NCBI GenBank assembly: GCA_016584305.1
Contig: JACEEZ010001758.1
Span: forward strand, 48,501-112,500
Source: Chionoecetes opilio
Lineage: Eukaryota > Arthropoda > Malacostraca > Decapoda > Majidae
Direction: 5' to 3'
DNA: 64,000 nucleotides
Every line of letters starts with the position of its first letter. The stretch's first letter is position 1. Below, in pieces: positions 54,171 to 64,000 of the stretch. The notes beneath the pieces are model-generated. The model worked only from the letters and a program-made list of their open reading frames with translations. It was not told the DNA's origin and made no database searches. The translations under genes were made by a program, and so were the position numbers.

Positions 54171-55700
54171 ATCGTACCTGCGGACTTTCCACGGCAAATC
54201 GGTACAGTTGTATCTGACCCAAGGGACTCCAAGTATGATGTGCCTGCAACACTGTTCGTGGACCAGAACAGTAAGGCTGTAAGTCACGAAGTCATCGCTC
54301 AGTTACCAGCATGGACACACGACACTGATCCGTCAGATGAGGTTCGGGCTGCGCACGCGGGTCAAATCCAGCCATGTTTTCCACGCGTGTTTAGTGGTGA
54401 ATCAGCGTTGCGCACAATGACTGGTAAGCCTATGGTGATAGAACTTACGTCTGACGCGGAGCCATTTGCAGTCACCACCGCCAGACCGCTGCCCTACAGC
54501 TGGAGAGACGACATCAAGAAGCAACTCGATGACCTCCTTGCCAAACATATAATCGCGCCCGTCGACTACCCTACGGATTGGTGTCACCCCATGGTGCCTG
54601 TGCCAAAGAAGAATGCCGGTATCAGAATGTGCGTGGACTTAACCAAACTGAACAAATACGTGCGGCGACCCCATGCTTCCACCACACGTTGCAGTCGCTG
54701 ATATCGCAGCAGGTCACGCCCGCTGGATGACCACAATGGACGCCGCCATGGGGTATCACCAGATCGCGATTGCTCCTGAGAGCCAGGACCTAACGTGCTT
54801 CATTACACCGTGGGGCAGATTTAAATTCAAGCGCGCGGTCATGGGATTGGTGTCCTCTCCGGGGATGAATACAACCGCAGAGGAGACATCGCTCTGGGAG
54901 GCATACCCTACACTATCAAAGTTGTCGACGACATCCTCGCTTACGACGACACATATCGGGCACACCTCCAACACGTGACTGACATCATGCGAAGATGCAA
55001 CGAGGCCGGCATCACTTTAACCCCTAAGAAGTTTCTATTCGCGAGGAATGAAGTGGAATACTGTGGGTTCCGAGTCACCAAGAATGGCTACTCATCGAAC
55101 GATCAAAAGGTCACCGCCATCAAGAATTTTCCTCGGCCTGGGAACATCACTGATTTACGTTCGTTCATGGGTTTGGTCAACCAATTGGGGAGCTCCTCAC
55201 AGGAAATCGCCGCCGCAGCCCAACCGCTTCGAGATCTTCTGAAGCAAAACCGTATTTGGGCATGGACCGAACACCACGATGCAGCATTCCTCGAGGTGAA
55301 GAGGGTGCTTATATCACCGCCCATCCTGGCATTCTTCGATCCGAAACTGCCGACTGTACTGCAGACGGATGCTGCCAGGACGCGAGGGTTGGGATTCGTG
55401 CTAAATGCAGAAACACGGGGACTTCTGGCGTATGGTTCAGTGTGGTTCACGTTTCCTCACCGATAAAGAGAGTCGGTATGCTGTAATTGAGCTGGAGCTG
55501 GCTGCATGCGTATGGGCATGTCAGAAGTGCCGGATATTCCTAGCAGGTTTGCCTCACTTCGATCTGGTAGTGGATCACCGCCTGTTGGTGCCCATTTTGA
55601 GCCATAAGCTTCTGTCAGAGATAGAAAATCCGCGGCTGCAGCGTATGCGTGAGAAGTTAATCCTGTACAGTTTTACAGCCAGTTGGCAGAAAGGGACAGC
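54171..55700 (+). pseudogene. gypsy reverse transcriptase and RNase H (frameshifted)
   Basis: RT begins PLPYSWRDDIKKQLDDLLAK, then IIAPVDYPTDWCHPMVPVPK, DAAMGYHQIAIAPES with the first catalytic Asp, and IKVVDDILAYDDTY, where the active site is VVDD rather than the usual YVDD. FPRPGNITDLRSFMGLVNQL follows, then RNase H with LPTVLQTDAARTRGLGFVL (catalytic D) and RYAVIELELAACVWACQKCR. Frame changes at about 54668 (CCCC), 54866 (GGGG) and 55404 (AAA) all sit in short homopolymers. Confidence 0.88.
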
Positions 55701-57197
55701 GCACCAAATACCAGACGCGCTTTCACGCTCACCGGTCTGTGATCCGGAGCCAATCCTCGACACAGCTGTAGTGAAGTCAGATCCGTTGCACGAGACCTTA
55801 ATTGCGGCTTTGGAGGCATCCCGTGCAGCAGAAGATGGCTTTCGACTCGCCCCAGTGGTAGACCCAGGATTGGAAAAGGTATGTGCTGCTGCTTCACGTG
55901 ATCCCGAGTACTCGTCTCTTAAACAAGCCATCCTACAGGGGTTCCCGGAACATCACCTTCAGTTTCACAGTATCATCCGGCCTTATTGGGGAGTCCGGCA
56001 TCTGCTGTCATCGGATGATGACATGATCGTATACGGGGCGAGACTAGTCATCCTGACCAGCCTACGCAAGGAAGTTCTCGGCCGCTTGCACGAAGGACAT
56101 CAAGGTATTGAGCGAATGAAGCGCCGAGCACGTCAAACAGTATACTGGCCTGGGATTGATAACGACATCGCCAACACCGTGTCTGCCTGTCCCCGTTGCC
56201 GTATGGCACTACCCAGCCACGCCAACGAGCCGCTGTGGATGGACGATCGGCCGCCCACTCGAGTGTTCGAGTCGGTGTCAGCCGACTACTTCCATGTAGC
56301 GGGCAGAACATATTTGGTATATGTGGATCGGCTCTCCGGCTGGCCATATGTGATAACGTGTCCCAGAACTGCCTCTGCTGACCATCTAGTCCGTGAGTTA
56401 CGCCACCTCTTCGGCATGACTGGGGTTCCGACTATACTGCGGACTGACGGGGGACCGCAGTTTGCGTCATCGACTATGCGCAGGTTTTTGTATCGCTGGG
56501 AGGTTCGCCACGAGATGTCGTCGCCGACCTACGCCAGAGCTAACGGTCACGCGGAGGCAGCTGTGAAGACTGTCAAAAAATTGATTATGGCAGCAACGAC
56601 CGGTAGGCAGTTAGACGACGATGCATTCGAGCGAGGTCTCCTGGAGCTAAGGAATACGCCATGCGCTAGCGGAAGATCACCCGCGCAAGTTCTCTTCGGG
56701 CATCCGTTGCGGTTTGGGTTGCCCACTCATCACCGTGCGTTTGCCCCAGAGTGGCAGCGCGCAGCCGATGAGTGTGATGCCAGAGCTGGTAATCTCCGGC
56801 ATCAGACGAAGCAGCATCATGACCTGCCTGTACACTTCATGGCTTACGCATCGGCTCCAGGGTTGATGTCCAGAACAACGTTACAGGCCTATGGGATCGT
56901 GCAGGCGAGGTGGTCGGAGTTGGCGACAGGCGAAAATACCTCGTAAAGCTGGGTAGTGGGAGACTTTATTGGAGAAATCGCCAATTTCTGCGTCCGTACC
57001 GGCCCCTGCTCACGACTACGCCTGCAACGTCTCATCCTGCCATGGAGACTTTACCAACGCCGCCTACGTCGCCTGCCCAGTCTGACACAGCCACATCAGC
57101 GGTCAAGGAAGACAAGATTCCCCGTCATAGTAATCGCCTCCGCCAGCCTCCTGAATGTCTGCACGTCACTTGGGGGCCTGTGGCTTCATACACTTAG
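55700..57197 (+). pseudogene. gypsy integrase
   Basis: Zinc-binding HHCC domain: LGRLHEGHQGIERMKRRARQ, then SACPRCRMA. The catalytic core DDE residues follow at VSADYFHVAGRTYLVYVDRL (D), LRTDGGPQFASSTMRRF (D) and GHAEAAVKTVKKLI (E). The C-terminal part shifts frame at about 56895 (GGG) into KYLVKLGSGRLYWRNRQFLR, then ends with a stop at 57195. The enzyme joins the cDNA to host DNA. All catalytic residues are intact. Confidence 0.9.
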
Positions 57198-57328
57198 CTC
57201 TTTTTATAACCATTGTATGTCGAGTATTTATGGTTAATGTATTTGATTTTTGTTATAATGTTCATTGCTTAAGATTCATATGTGTTTATTAATCTTGGGG
57301 GAGGTGTTGTATGTATCTTCGGGGGAGA

Positions 57329-57530
57329 TGTTTTATTGTTAATTAGCAGTTGAAATGTTAGGCTCGATTGTTTCGAGCATAGCTTCAGACGAGCTCACCT
57401 CCTAGGGTTCGGGAGCCCACCCGGACAGAGTTAGTCCGGCTGGCATGCTGTCTGTATCTGCCTTCACAAGTAAAGACGTTGCCACACTAAAGTGTTTCCT
57501 GTGTCCTAGCCAGTCAGGAAGAATAACACA
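57329..57530 (+). repeat. 3' LTR of the gypsy element
   Basis: 202 bp. A start at 57305 (226 bp) is also possible since TGTTGTATG there mimics the 5' LTR start, but alignment with the 5' LTR favours 57329. Confidence 0.85.
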
Positions 57531-57535
57531 ACTAG

Positions 57536-57860
57536 TAACTCCCATTAGATTGAGATCGTTCGGTTTAAGAGGCCATCGGCTGCCACGTGACGCACGCTTT
57601 AGTGCAAGGTAAGCCTTCTCAGACAGCACGTTAACAGCTGCGCCTTTGTCTACCGCGAACGATGCTCCCACGGATCCTAATCTGGTTGGCAGAGCTAAAA
57701 TATTGGCTTGACTGCAAGCGGCTACTAAAGATGAGAGAATATTACTGTCATCCAACTGAGTTGCAGTATTAGCAATTATACCAGTTCCTTTTGCTAGTCT
57801 GGTCTGGATTTTACAGGGCGTGCGGCTTCCCCCACTAGGTGTTACCGTGACTCTGACTTA
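57536..57860 (-). pseudogene. Retropepsin-like fragment of relic T
   Basis: Encodes RLGSVGASFAVDKGAAVNVL and SEKAYLALKRASR. AVDxGAAxNxLSE is the retropepsin active-site loop, here with Lys in place of the Thr/Ser of D-T/S-G, which would abolish the enzyme. Confidence 0.7.
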
Positions 57861-58981
57861 AGGCCGGTTCACACTGGCCAAATACCTGCACATTTATGCC
57901 CCGGGAAACTGGGGCATAGCGGCCGTAAGCCACAATTACGTTCACACACGCGATAAGTTCCGGGGAACAAATAGCCCGGTTGCTGTCCCCGCCATCAACA
58001 AATCGTAAAATTTCGGTAATGGGCATTCACCGATTTCGATGCTGAAACTTAATTTTCTTGAATAATTTTGATATGCTTTGAATGAATTTGCCACTCGTTT
58101 TTGTCGGAAATTAATGTTTGTTTACAGGTGTGGTGGACGCTGCCCAGCCAGTACCTGGTACTCTCGTCTACCAAGATTCTCGTCCCGACACAAAATGGGA
58201 ATTTTGGCCGACGGTAATGGTTAGGAATTAGGTTATTTATACAGAAACACAGGTAAAAGCTTAATAGAGATATATATTGAGTTGTAGATAATAGGAACAC
58301 TGAACAAAGGGAAAAGTCGAAACTCTCGCCGACGGGGACTAAAGATCTGGTAGACGAAAGTACCATGAACCTCTCAGCCCCTCCCGGCCCGCCCCACAAA
58401 CATTCCACTCCTCTTTACGCTGTCGTAGTATTGATAGTTTATTATTTTCCTTGATATCATCTACTAAATCAAACCCCACGTCTAACCTAACCTAATCTGA
58501 TTTAGCCTAACAACCATTTCTGGCTGTAGCTAATAACGGAAGCTGTTTGGTATTATATGTATCGCCATTGCCATGGGAAATTAGGATTCAAAGTAAGGAT
58601 GAAAAGATCTGCACGATGATGTAAGTTAAATTTGTTCGTTTTTAGTGCCCAATACCGAAATTATACCAATTAAAGGGGCCCTATAGAAGACTTCCAACGT
58701 AAGGCCTGGGAAATGGTTTAAGCTCAAACACTTTTATATCTTCTCAAATGATATTGATGAGCATTGTGGGAGAGGCGAGAGGGAGGGATGGGTGGGTGAG
58801 GGAAGAGGGTGGTGCTGGCTTCTGCGTTTGTTGAAATTTGGCGCGCGAAAGTTCCCAGCAACCGGCACATAAAGACCACTCGAGCGATGTACGTTTTTCC
58901 GGGGAATGTTTCCTGCGATTTGTGCCCCGGGGCACAAAACCTGCACATGGTCCCCGTTATTTGGCCAGTGTGAACCACACT
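57861..58981. mobile_element. PIF/Harbinger-like MITE D2
   Basis: AGGCCGGTTCACACTGGCCA at the left, TGGCCAGTGTGAACCACACT at the right, TTA on both sides (57858-57860, 58982-58984). The 3-bp TTA target and GGTTCACAC ends fit PIF/Harbinger. Inner arms also pair (GCACATTTATGCCCCGGG / CCCCGGGGCACAAAACCTGC). 1,121 bp, no nuclease gene. A diverged relative lies at 10245-11400. Confidence 0.85.
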
Positions 58982-58984
58982 TTA

Positions 58985-60302
58985 GTTGAATCCTTAAATT
59001 TGAAAGGATATTGCAGTTTTCTGCAGTGATCGTAGCACTCATGGATAACACATTAGGAAGGATTTTGTGTCGCACCGCGGGGAACAGCAGTGTTACCAGA
59101 ACCAGTATTTCCCAGTCTTGCTGGTTTACGGTAAGAAGTCATCTGTAATCGTGCGCGATCATGTGTACCAGTAGAGGTTCTGTTTCCGTCGAGTCCCTTG
59201 AAGCAGGTAATTGCTCTGAGGCGGCTTCAAGTTTCCTTTAGCAGCGACAAGCTTTCAATTTGACATAACACCGATTTGCAGTGTGCCCTTCACGTTGACA
59301 ATAATGGCATGTCAAGATAGATCTTTGATGAGGACTAGGTATGGCTGCAACTGTGGTATAATATACATCTATATCCCCATTGGCTACATAGGCTGGGTAG
59401 TGGCCACACATGACACAGTCGTGCGTATTTCGCCATCCTTCTCTTCTATCTTGATTTTTTATTTTAATACAAAGTCATGCAGTAGGATACTTCTTGGGGG
59501 CCATAATTAAGAGACAAGAGAAAGTTTTTCCTGAAGTTACCTCTTAGCAACATTATATATGCAAAGAAGTCAAGGAATTTGCGATTGTTACAAAGATAAA
59601 TGTTATCTTCCTGGGTCCAGCCATTCTCCTTTAAATACTGGATGAAATCTACAGAAATTCGGTTAGCCTCCACCTGTGCATCTAACAAATCAGTGGCAGC
59701 AGCACCGATTAGCAGTCTCAACAACTAAATTAACTCCTTTCACTAAACTGTGCTTGTTGTTACTCCCAAAGGATTCTAGAAAATTATAACGAAAGGTTTG
59801 GTAATCCTTGTTTGCTTGGGGTTCAGTAAAAGCATTAGCTTGCATAAGGTGTGCAGCTCGTGAGCCTGGCTGTAGGTGTGAGCGAACAAATGAAATTTTG
59901 TTATTCTCATCAGTAATAAATGAATTAGCCATTATATCCTCGCACATGGCAATGTACTCCCGGGCTGTGTAATCTACATCAACTCCCAAAAAAGGCCTAA
60001 GAGCCACACTGGTAGGTAATAACTTCATCGCTCCAGCCGCCTGTGCAGAAGGTTGAGGTTGCGAGGGCATTGAACTAATAATATCTGCTCTGGCGGAAGT
60101 AGCCATGCTTGTTAGTGTAGGCTGAGGTAAAGAAGGGTTAAGAGAAGCAGGTGGAAGCCTGAAGTGTTGCGTGCCGCTTCGCAGTACACGAGGGCTATCA
60201 CTATTTTCCTCAAAATTAGACTTAACACCTCCCTGTGTTTCAGTGCTCTCGTCAGGATTGGTGGGTTTATTCTCACCACAAAGTTTAGCAAATTCCTCAC
60301 TT
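58985..60302 (-). pseudogene. gag of relic T
   Basis: Reading from 60302, an open frame leads into MATSARADIISSMPSQPQPS and then VDYTAREYIAMCEDIMANSF, SFVRSHLQPGSRAAHLMQAN and YQTFRYNFLESFGSNNKHSL, a Retrotrans_gag-like helical pattern. After a frameshift at about 59715 comes RISVDFIQYLKENGWTQEDN. One zinc knuckle is readable at about 59320-59277 (CHYCQREGHTANRC) and a second Cys pair at about 59430. The spacer to the protease (59160-58985) is hard to follow. Confidence 0.7.
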
Positions 60303-60700
60303 TTGGGGAGGCGGTGGCCGAGTGGTTAGCGTCTTGGAGTGGTGAGCTCGATGTCCCGAGTTCGAATCCTGCCGGGGACACAGCTCTTTCGGCCATCTTT
60401 AACATGGTCGACAAGAGCCTGGGAGGTGAGAAAAAGGTCCCGAGTTCAAGTCTCACCAAGGAGCAACTGTAAATCCATCGACGAGTGGCCGAAGCAACGC
60501 TCATGCTGCATTCCTGTTCCGTCGACTGCGACTTCAAGTGCGGCGATGGGACAACAGGTGGCAGTGTGTGCCTAAAAACTGAGGGTGGACCATCATAGAA
60601 AACGGACTTTCACCTATAACATCACAGGTGTCACTATAAAAATCCAGCCTGCGCCAACTAACGGGCGGAGGCCCAAACAACCATCACGTCCCTCCAGATT
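60303..60700 (+). repeat. tRNA-derived SINE, variant with two B-box-like words
   Basis: Head GGGGAGGCGGTGGCCGAGTGG, then GTCCCGAGTTCGAATCCTGC and, about 80 bp later, GTCCCGAGTTCAAGTCTCAC, so the B-box region occurs twice. The body is diverged from other copies (CGAGTGGCCGAAGCAACGCT, GTCGACTGCGACTTCAAGTG). Inserted in the gag of relic T. Confidence 0.8.
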
Positions 60701-60795
60701 GATATAATTTATAGCCTACTATAGTCTTTCCAATGTATCAAGTCACTTTAGTTGCTTTAATTTCTACCCATTATCATTATAATTATATATATTAT

Positions 60796-60860
<65 letters not shown>

Positions 60861-61021
60861 AAGCGAGAAAATGGGTTAAACCTTTTGATTCATGATTGAC
60901 GAAGAGTTTACGTTGAGTGGGGGGGGGTAAAGTAATATATAAATGTCGAGTAATTAAATGATCGTCATTTTCCTTCACTCCTCAGTTCTGAATCACTATA
61001 TATATTTTCCGACAATACTTT
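60701..61021. repeat. AT microsatellite and flanking DNA
   Basis: TA repeats at about 60784-60857; the rest is AT-rich, unrecognised. Confidence 0.7.
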
Positions 61022-61809
61022 TGTGCCGGCGATAGCTGGTGACGTCAGCAGGCAAGTCGAGCAAGGAGGGAGGTGGCCATATTAGTTGTCTTTCGGTCCA
61101 CGTCTACAGCTGTGGTAACACGTGTGGGGAGTTGTGGCTATCAACCCTGTTAAAGGTATGTGAGGGGAAGTGTATTGGTGGGGATGTAGAGGAGATTGAT
61201 TATTTACCTGTTATAGCATGAAAGCTCATGGCCATATGTTATTTATAGGGTTTTAGGGAGCGGGGTGGAGCTGACGGGGTGAGCAGCTGTGAGCTTGTGG
61301 GAGCTGACGGGTGAGCTGTGGGAGCTGAGTGGATGACCCTGCACACACCAATGGATACAGCTGAGGCCATGTTTTCATAGCTGGAGTGTGTGTGTATAGA
61401 TACTTTACACAGTGAGTCAGTGTGACGGGAAGTTACACAGTGATTCAGTGTGACGGGAAGTAGGACAGTTGAAGTCAGTGTGACGGGAAGTTACGCAGTG
61501 ATTTAGGGTGAAGGAGTTATAGGGTTTTGGTTAAGCACGAGCTGAGAGTCGCGTCGTGTCGATGTTCATATTGTTAAGTATATTTATTTGTTGAAAAACC
61601 TTAGGTTAAGGAGGGAAGTGATTACTGGTGAATCAGTAGGTGATAATATACTGATATTCTGTTAATGAGTTGTTTATTCAGACCCATTAGTACTCACATA
61701 TTCTCTTAATCTTTTATTTTTTTCCCACTTATTGTGGGTGGTGGCAGCGTAATAGCCAGGATTGTGGAGCCCTTTGAGTTAACGTCAAAGCTATAAAGGG
61801 GGCGCTACA
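61022..61809. other. Unidentified TG...CA block, possible solo LTR
   Basis: Runs from TGTGCCGGCGATAGCTGG to GGGGGCGCTACA, i.e. it has LTR-like ends on either strand. It contains TGACGTCA-like sequence (61040), GGTGGTGGCAGCG (61738) and the minisatellite. No flanking duplication is obvious and no second copy is in the window. It may alternatively be a host non-coding exon and promoter: GTTAAAGGTATGTG at 61150 resembles a donor. Confidence 0.2.
61405..61512. repeat. Minisatellite, about 30-bp unit
   Basis: Three to four tandem imperfect copies of CAGTGTGACGGGAAGTTACA with GTGATT spacers. Confidence 0.8.
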
Positions 61810-62211
61810 TATACATTCCTACTCTCCTTCTATGGTGAGTGAACATCACCTCCCTCACAATGACGGGGGGGAACAAAACTACCACTCTACTAATTGAGAG
61901 GGTGGTTGGTGGATAATTTCCACAAGTGACTTGATAAAATGGAAAGATTATAGCGCTATATAGGCTAAAAGGGCAAGTCAATATTAGATCTTGGAGCCAT
62001 AAGTTGCAGGTACAAAAGTTTAGTAGAATTTTTGTTAGTAGAATTGTAATAACAATCACTGCAATATTAATTATTATTAATACTGCAATTATTTAATGTG
62101 ATTACTTTCTCTCAAGTGCTTTTAAAGTCTTATGTTTTTATTTAATGTAGAGGCTCACAAAGAAGAAAAGTATAGTAACAGAGAGGATATATATATATAT
62201 ATATATATATA
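61810..62211. other. AT-rich DNA and TA repeat
   Basis: No element recognised; TA repeats at 62188-62211 adjoin element Q. Confidence 0.5.
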
Positions 62212-62557
62212 CACAGGAGAACCTCATTTAACCGGCATTCAAAACAACGGCAGCCTCAAAACAACGGCACTAATCGACCCAGGCATTTTTTTTTTTTTTT
62301 TTTTTTCCAGGCCTCCAGCAGGGAGGACCACGGGCTAGCTTGAGCCCGTCAGAGAGATCCTGTGAAAAAAGAGAGGAGAGTGTTCGTGCTGCTGGCGTGC
62401 GACACGAAAACTGGCTTGTCCATCCTGACGAGGAGTGCGGGGTAGAAAGGGGCACTCAGCAGGATAACCCAGGCATTAATTAGGTATAATTATTTAAAAA
62501 ACTGAGAAAATCGGCAGAAATTTAGTTCAAATTTGGCGGGGTACGCAGGGTTGGCAA

Positions 62558-62800
62558 CCCTTTCATCCCTTTCACTGCTAAACTCTGGAACTCTCTTCCT
62601 GTTTCTATTTTTCCACTTTCCTATGACCTACATCTTTTCAAAGAAGAGTAACAAGACACCTCCCGAACTAAATTGGCTCACCCCCCTTTTTTATTTTATT
62701 CTCTTACTGTCTTCTTTATAGGGACTGGCAACTAAACAGGCTTTGTGTTACCCATTTTTGTTGTGCCCTTGGCCAGTTCCTTGTGGTGTAAGGGGAAAAA
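62558..62800 (+). mobile_element. Jockey-like LINE 3' end
   Basis: Matches 4826-5060 (AACTCTGGAACTCTCTTCCT to the poly(A)), including KLWNSLP-coding sequence and the same 3' untranslated end. Confidence 0.85.
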
Positions 62801-62834
62801 AAAAAAAAAAAAAAAATGTATTGGGATTTTGGGC

Positions 62835-62887
62835 GATTACAAAATATAATATATATATAGTATATATTATTATAGTTTAATATATAT

Positions 62888-62958
<71 letters not shown>

Positions 62959-62971
62959 AATATATATATAT
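62835..62971. repeat. (AT)n microsatellite
   Basis: AT repeats with small interruptions. Bracketed by the inverted pair TTGGGATTTTGGGCGAT (62820) and ATCGCCCAAAATCCCAA (63063). Confidence 0.9.
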
Positions 62972-62972
62972 T

Positions 62973-63104
62973 ACAGGAGAACCTCGTTTATCCGGCACCC
63001 TCGGGGGGGAGCGCATGCCGGATAACTCATTTTTGCCGTTGTTTTGAGAGTTACTCTTATGGATCGCCCAAAATCCCAATAAATACTTTGGTTTTCTGGA
63101 GGTG
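62973..63104. mobile_element. End of a Q-related TIR element
   Basis: CAGGAGAACCTCGTTTATCC then GGCACCC after TA, a variant of the Q end (CATTTAACCGGCA). It continues TGCCGGATAACTCATTTTTG. Its partner is not clear. Confidence 0.55.
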
Positions 63105-63883
63105 GTTGTTGTTTGTTTTAGGGCTGCGAGGATCCCTTGGGGAACACTATGAGCCCTGGTGATGTCCCTATGATGCTATCACAGGCGCGGTAGTTGACCT
63201 GTCTTCCTCAGGAAGGCACAGGTGAGGCGGATGACGGCGTGTTGCCGAGAGGGGGGAACGCCAGCCGCCGCCAGCAGGGTGGGCAGGTCAAAGGTGGTGA
63301 CGTTCAGGGCGAGGAGTTGAGACTGTAGCACTACACGGTGTGAGTGGAAGTGCGGACACTGCAGCAGAAAGTGTTCAATAGTCTCCGGAAAATTCATGCA
63401 CCAAGGGCAGTGGGGGTCAGGGGACAGACGGAGGCGATGCAGGTGAGCTGTGAGTGTCGTGTGCCCCAGGCGGAGGCGGGTGAGAGTGACATCCAGGACA
63501 CGGGACTTTTTCCGTATCCACGGCTGGGAGGAAGTCACTGCGGTATTGGCCCATGGAGGTGATGCGGAGGGCATCGCCGAGTGTGTTATTTCAGGTGAAG
63601 CGGCAGACCCGGGAGATCAGGCGTTTGGCCGCGGAGAGCGGCAGAGGGAAGGGTGTCGTGTTTACATCTGTTAAGGCCATCCTGGCAGCAGAATCAGCCA
63701 CCTCGTTGCCTGGGATACCAGCGTGGGAGGGAACCCACTGGAAGACGATCTCCCACCCCTCGTTGGTAAGGTGAAGGGCCCTCTGGATGGTGTGGACGAG
63801 GGACGTAGAGGATCGTGGATGGCGGGAGAGGAGGAGGTGGAGTGAGGAGAGGGAGTCTGTGTAGACCACAGCCTTGCCCAACT
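63105..63883 (-). pseudogene. J-family LINE: RNase H and C-terminal region
   Basis: The minus strand from 63881 encodes RNase H: KAVVYTDSLSSLHLLL with catalytic Asp, then FQWVPSHAGIPGNEVADSAA with the His and final Asp. It continues KRLISRVCRFT and, after a frameshift near 63590, QPWIRKKSRVLDVTLTRLRL, SPDPHCPWCMNFPETIEHFL and QCPHFHSHRVV, a C-x2-C...H...C cluster. Ends with the family 3' end at 63112. An RNase H after RT is typical of the I/R1-related LINE clades. It is the best-preserved J copy in the window. Confidence 0.85.
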
Positions 63884-64000
63884 AAATTTCTGCCGATTTT
63901 CTCAGTTTTTGAAATAATTATACTTAATTAATGCCCGGGTCGATTAGTGCCGTTGTTTTAAATGCCGGTTAAATGAGGTTCTCCTGTGTATATATATATA

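Larger units (their letters stand above)
52530..57530 (+). mobile_element. Ty3/gypsy LTR retrotransposon, complete structure
   Basis: Two LTRs (52530-52736 and 57329-57530) with matching ends TGTT...ACACA, flanked by the 5-bp duplication ACTAG (52525-52529 and 57531-57535). Order gag, protease, RT, RNase H, integrase is that of Ty3/gypsy (Metaviridae). A purine tract (TCGGGGGAGA, 57319-57328) precedes the 3' LTR, and a similar one lies 24 bp upstream. The sequence after the 5' LTR (TGGCGCTGCGGACAGG) would be the primer-binding site; the tRNA was not identified. LTRs differ by two transitions plus small indels, so insertion is recent. The coding region has several single-base frameshifts and one stop. 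Confidence 0.93.
57536..60302 (-). mobile_element. Older LTR-retrotransposon gag-protease relic T
   Basis: Minus strand, reading 60302 to 57536: gag, a zinc knuckle, spacer, protease. It is interrupted by a Harbinger-type MITE (57861-58981) and cut off at 57535 by the young gypsy element. No LTR, RT or integrase is found. At 60303 a SINE interrupts the gag start. Confidence 0.8.
62212..63988. mobile_element. TA-flanked TIR element family Q with long arms
   Basis: CACAGGAGAACCTCATTTAA then CCGGCAT at the left and the exact complement at the right (63988), TA outside. Arms pair further inward: CACTAATCGACCCAGGCATT and ATTAATGCCCGGGTCGATTA, and TGAGAAAATCGGCAGAAATT against AATTTCTGCCGATTTTCTCA. 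Contains a jockey fragment, AT repeats, a second related end (62973) and a J LINE. Confidence 0.88.

Noticed and set aside
53091..56347. Minus-strand frames across the gypsy element
   Set aside because: Antisense shadows of gag-pol with no recognisable domain.

Overview
This window is intronic and intergenic-type DNA of a metazoan, most likely an arthropod and probably a decapod crustacean. That is inference from the arthropod-like transporter exons, the tRNA-derived SINEs, the jockey/CR1-like LINEs, the long microsatellites and the very high density of nested transposons. No rRNA, true tRNA, CRISPR or bacterial operon structure is present.

Host gene. One conserved host gene is visible, on the + strand: a member of the SLC22 organic-ion transporter family (major facilitator superfamily). 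Five supported exons lie at 1712-1933, 14457-14684, 14969-15103, 17039-17200 and 32974-33217, with a tentative last exon at 38354-38461. They encode the part from about TM4 to the C-terminus; upstream exons lie before the window. Internal junctions are phase 2 and splice cleanly across 12.5 kb, 0.3 kb, 1.9 kb and 15.8 kb introns. The 15.8 kb intron has a GC donor (GC-AG).

Intron 1 (1934-14456) holds a pogo-type element with an HTH remnant, a jockey-like LINE, a TIR element (M) with a nested RNase H LINE and SINE, a Tc1/mariner remnant, and a large near-perfect hairpin (7638-13020) split by a 4.4 kb TIR element (K) that itself carries several nested elements. Intron 4 (17201-32973) is almost entirely one old TIR element (H) filled by nested copies of families A, E, F and G, a 5 kb LINE, TTAA-flanked MITEs and a hAT MITE with an exact 8-bp target duplication. 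Intron 5 and beyond (33218-39715) hold a 3.4 kb inverted duplication built on a Tigger-like element and a 0.7 kb foldback element.

40-50 kb: a CR1-like LINE split by a TTAA MITE, an almost intact piggyBac (2,981 bp, TTAA on both sides) and a Tigger-like element whose own terminal repeat is interrupted by another element; then a Tigger DDE remnant. 50-60.3 kb: LINE fragments, a hAT C-terminal remnant, a young complete Ty3/gypsy retrotransposon (52530-57530, target duplication ACTAG) inserted into an older gag-pol relic on the opposite strand. 60.3-64 kb: a SINE, AT microsatellites, a minisatellite block and a palindromic-ended TIR element (Q).

The main biology is a host transporter gene stretched by layered insertion. 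At least eleven distinguishable TA-flanked families have terminal repeats of similar design, many starting CAG and several sharing CTCG/TATAACGG-like words; two carry pogo/Tigger-type DNA-binding remnants. Coordinates of element ends come from terminal inverted repeats and target duplications read by eye; interior boundaries without such marks are approximate.
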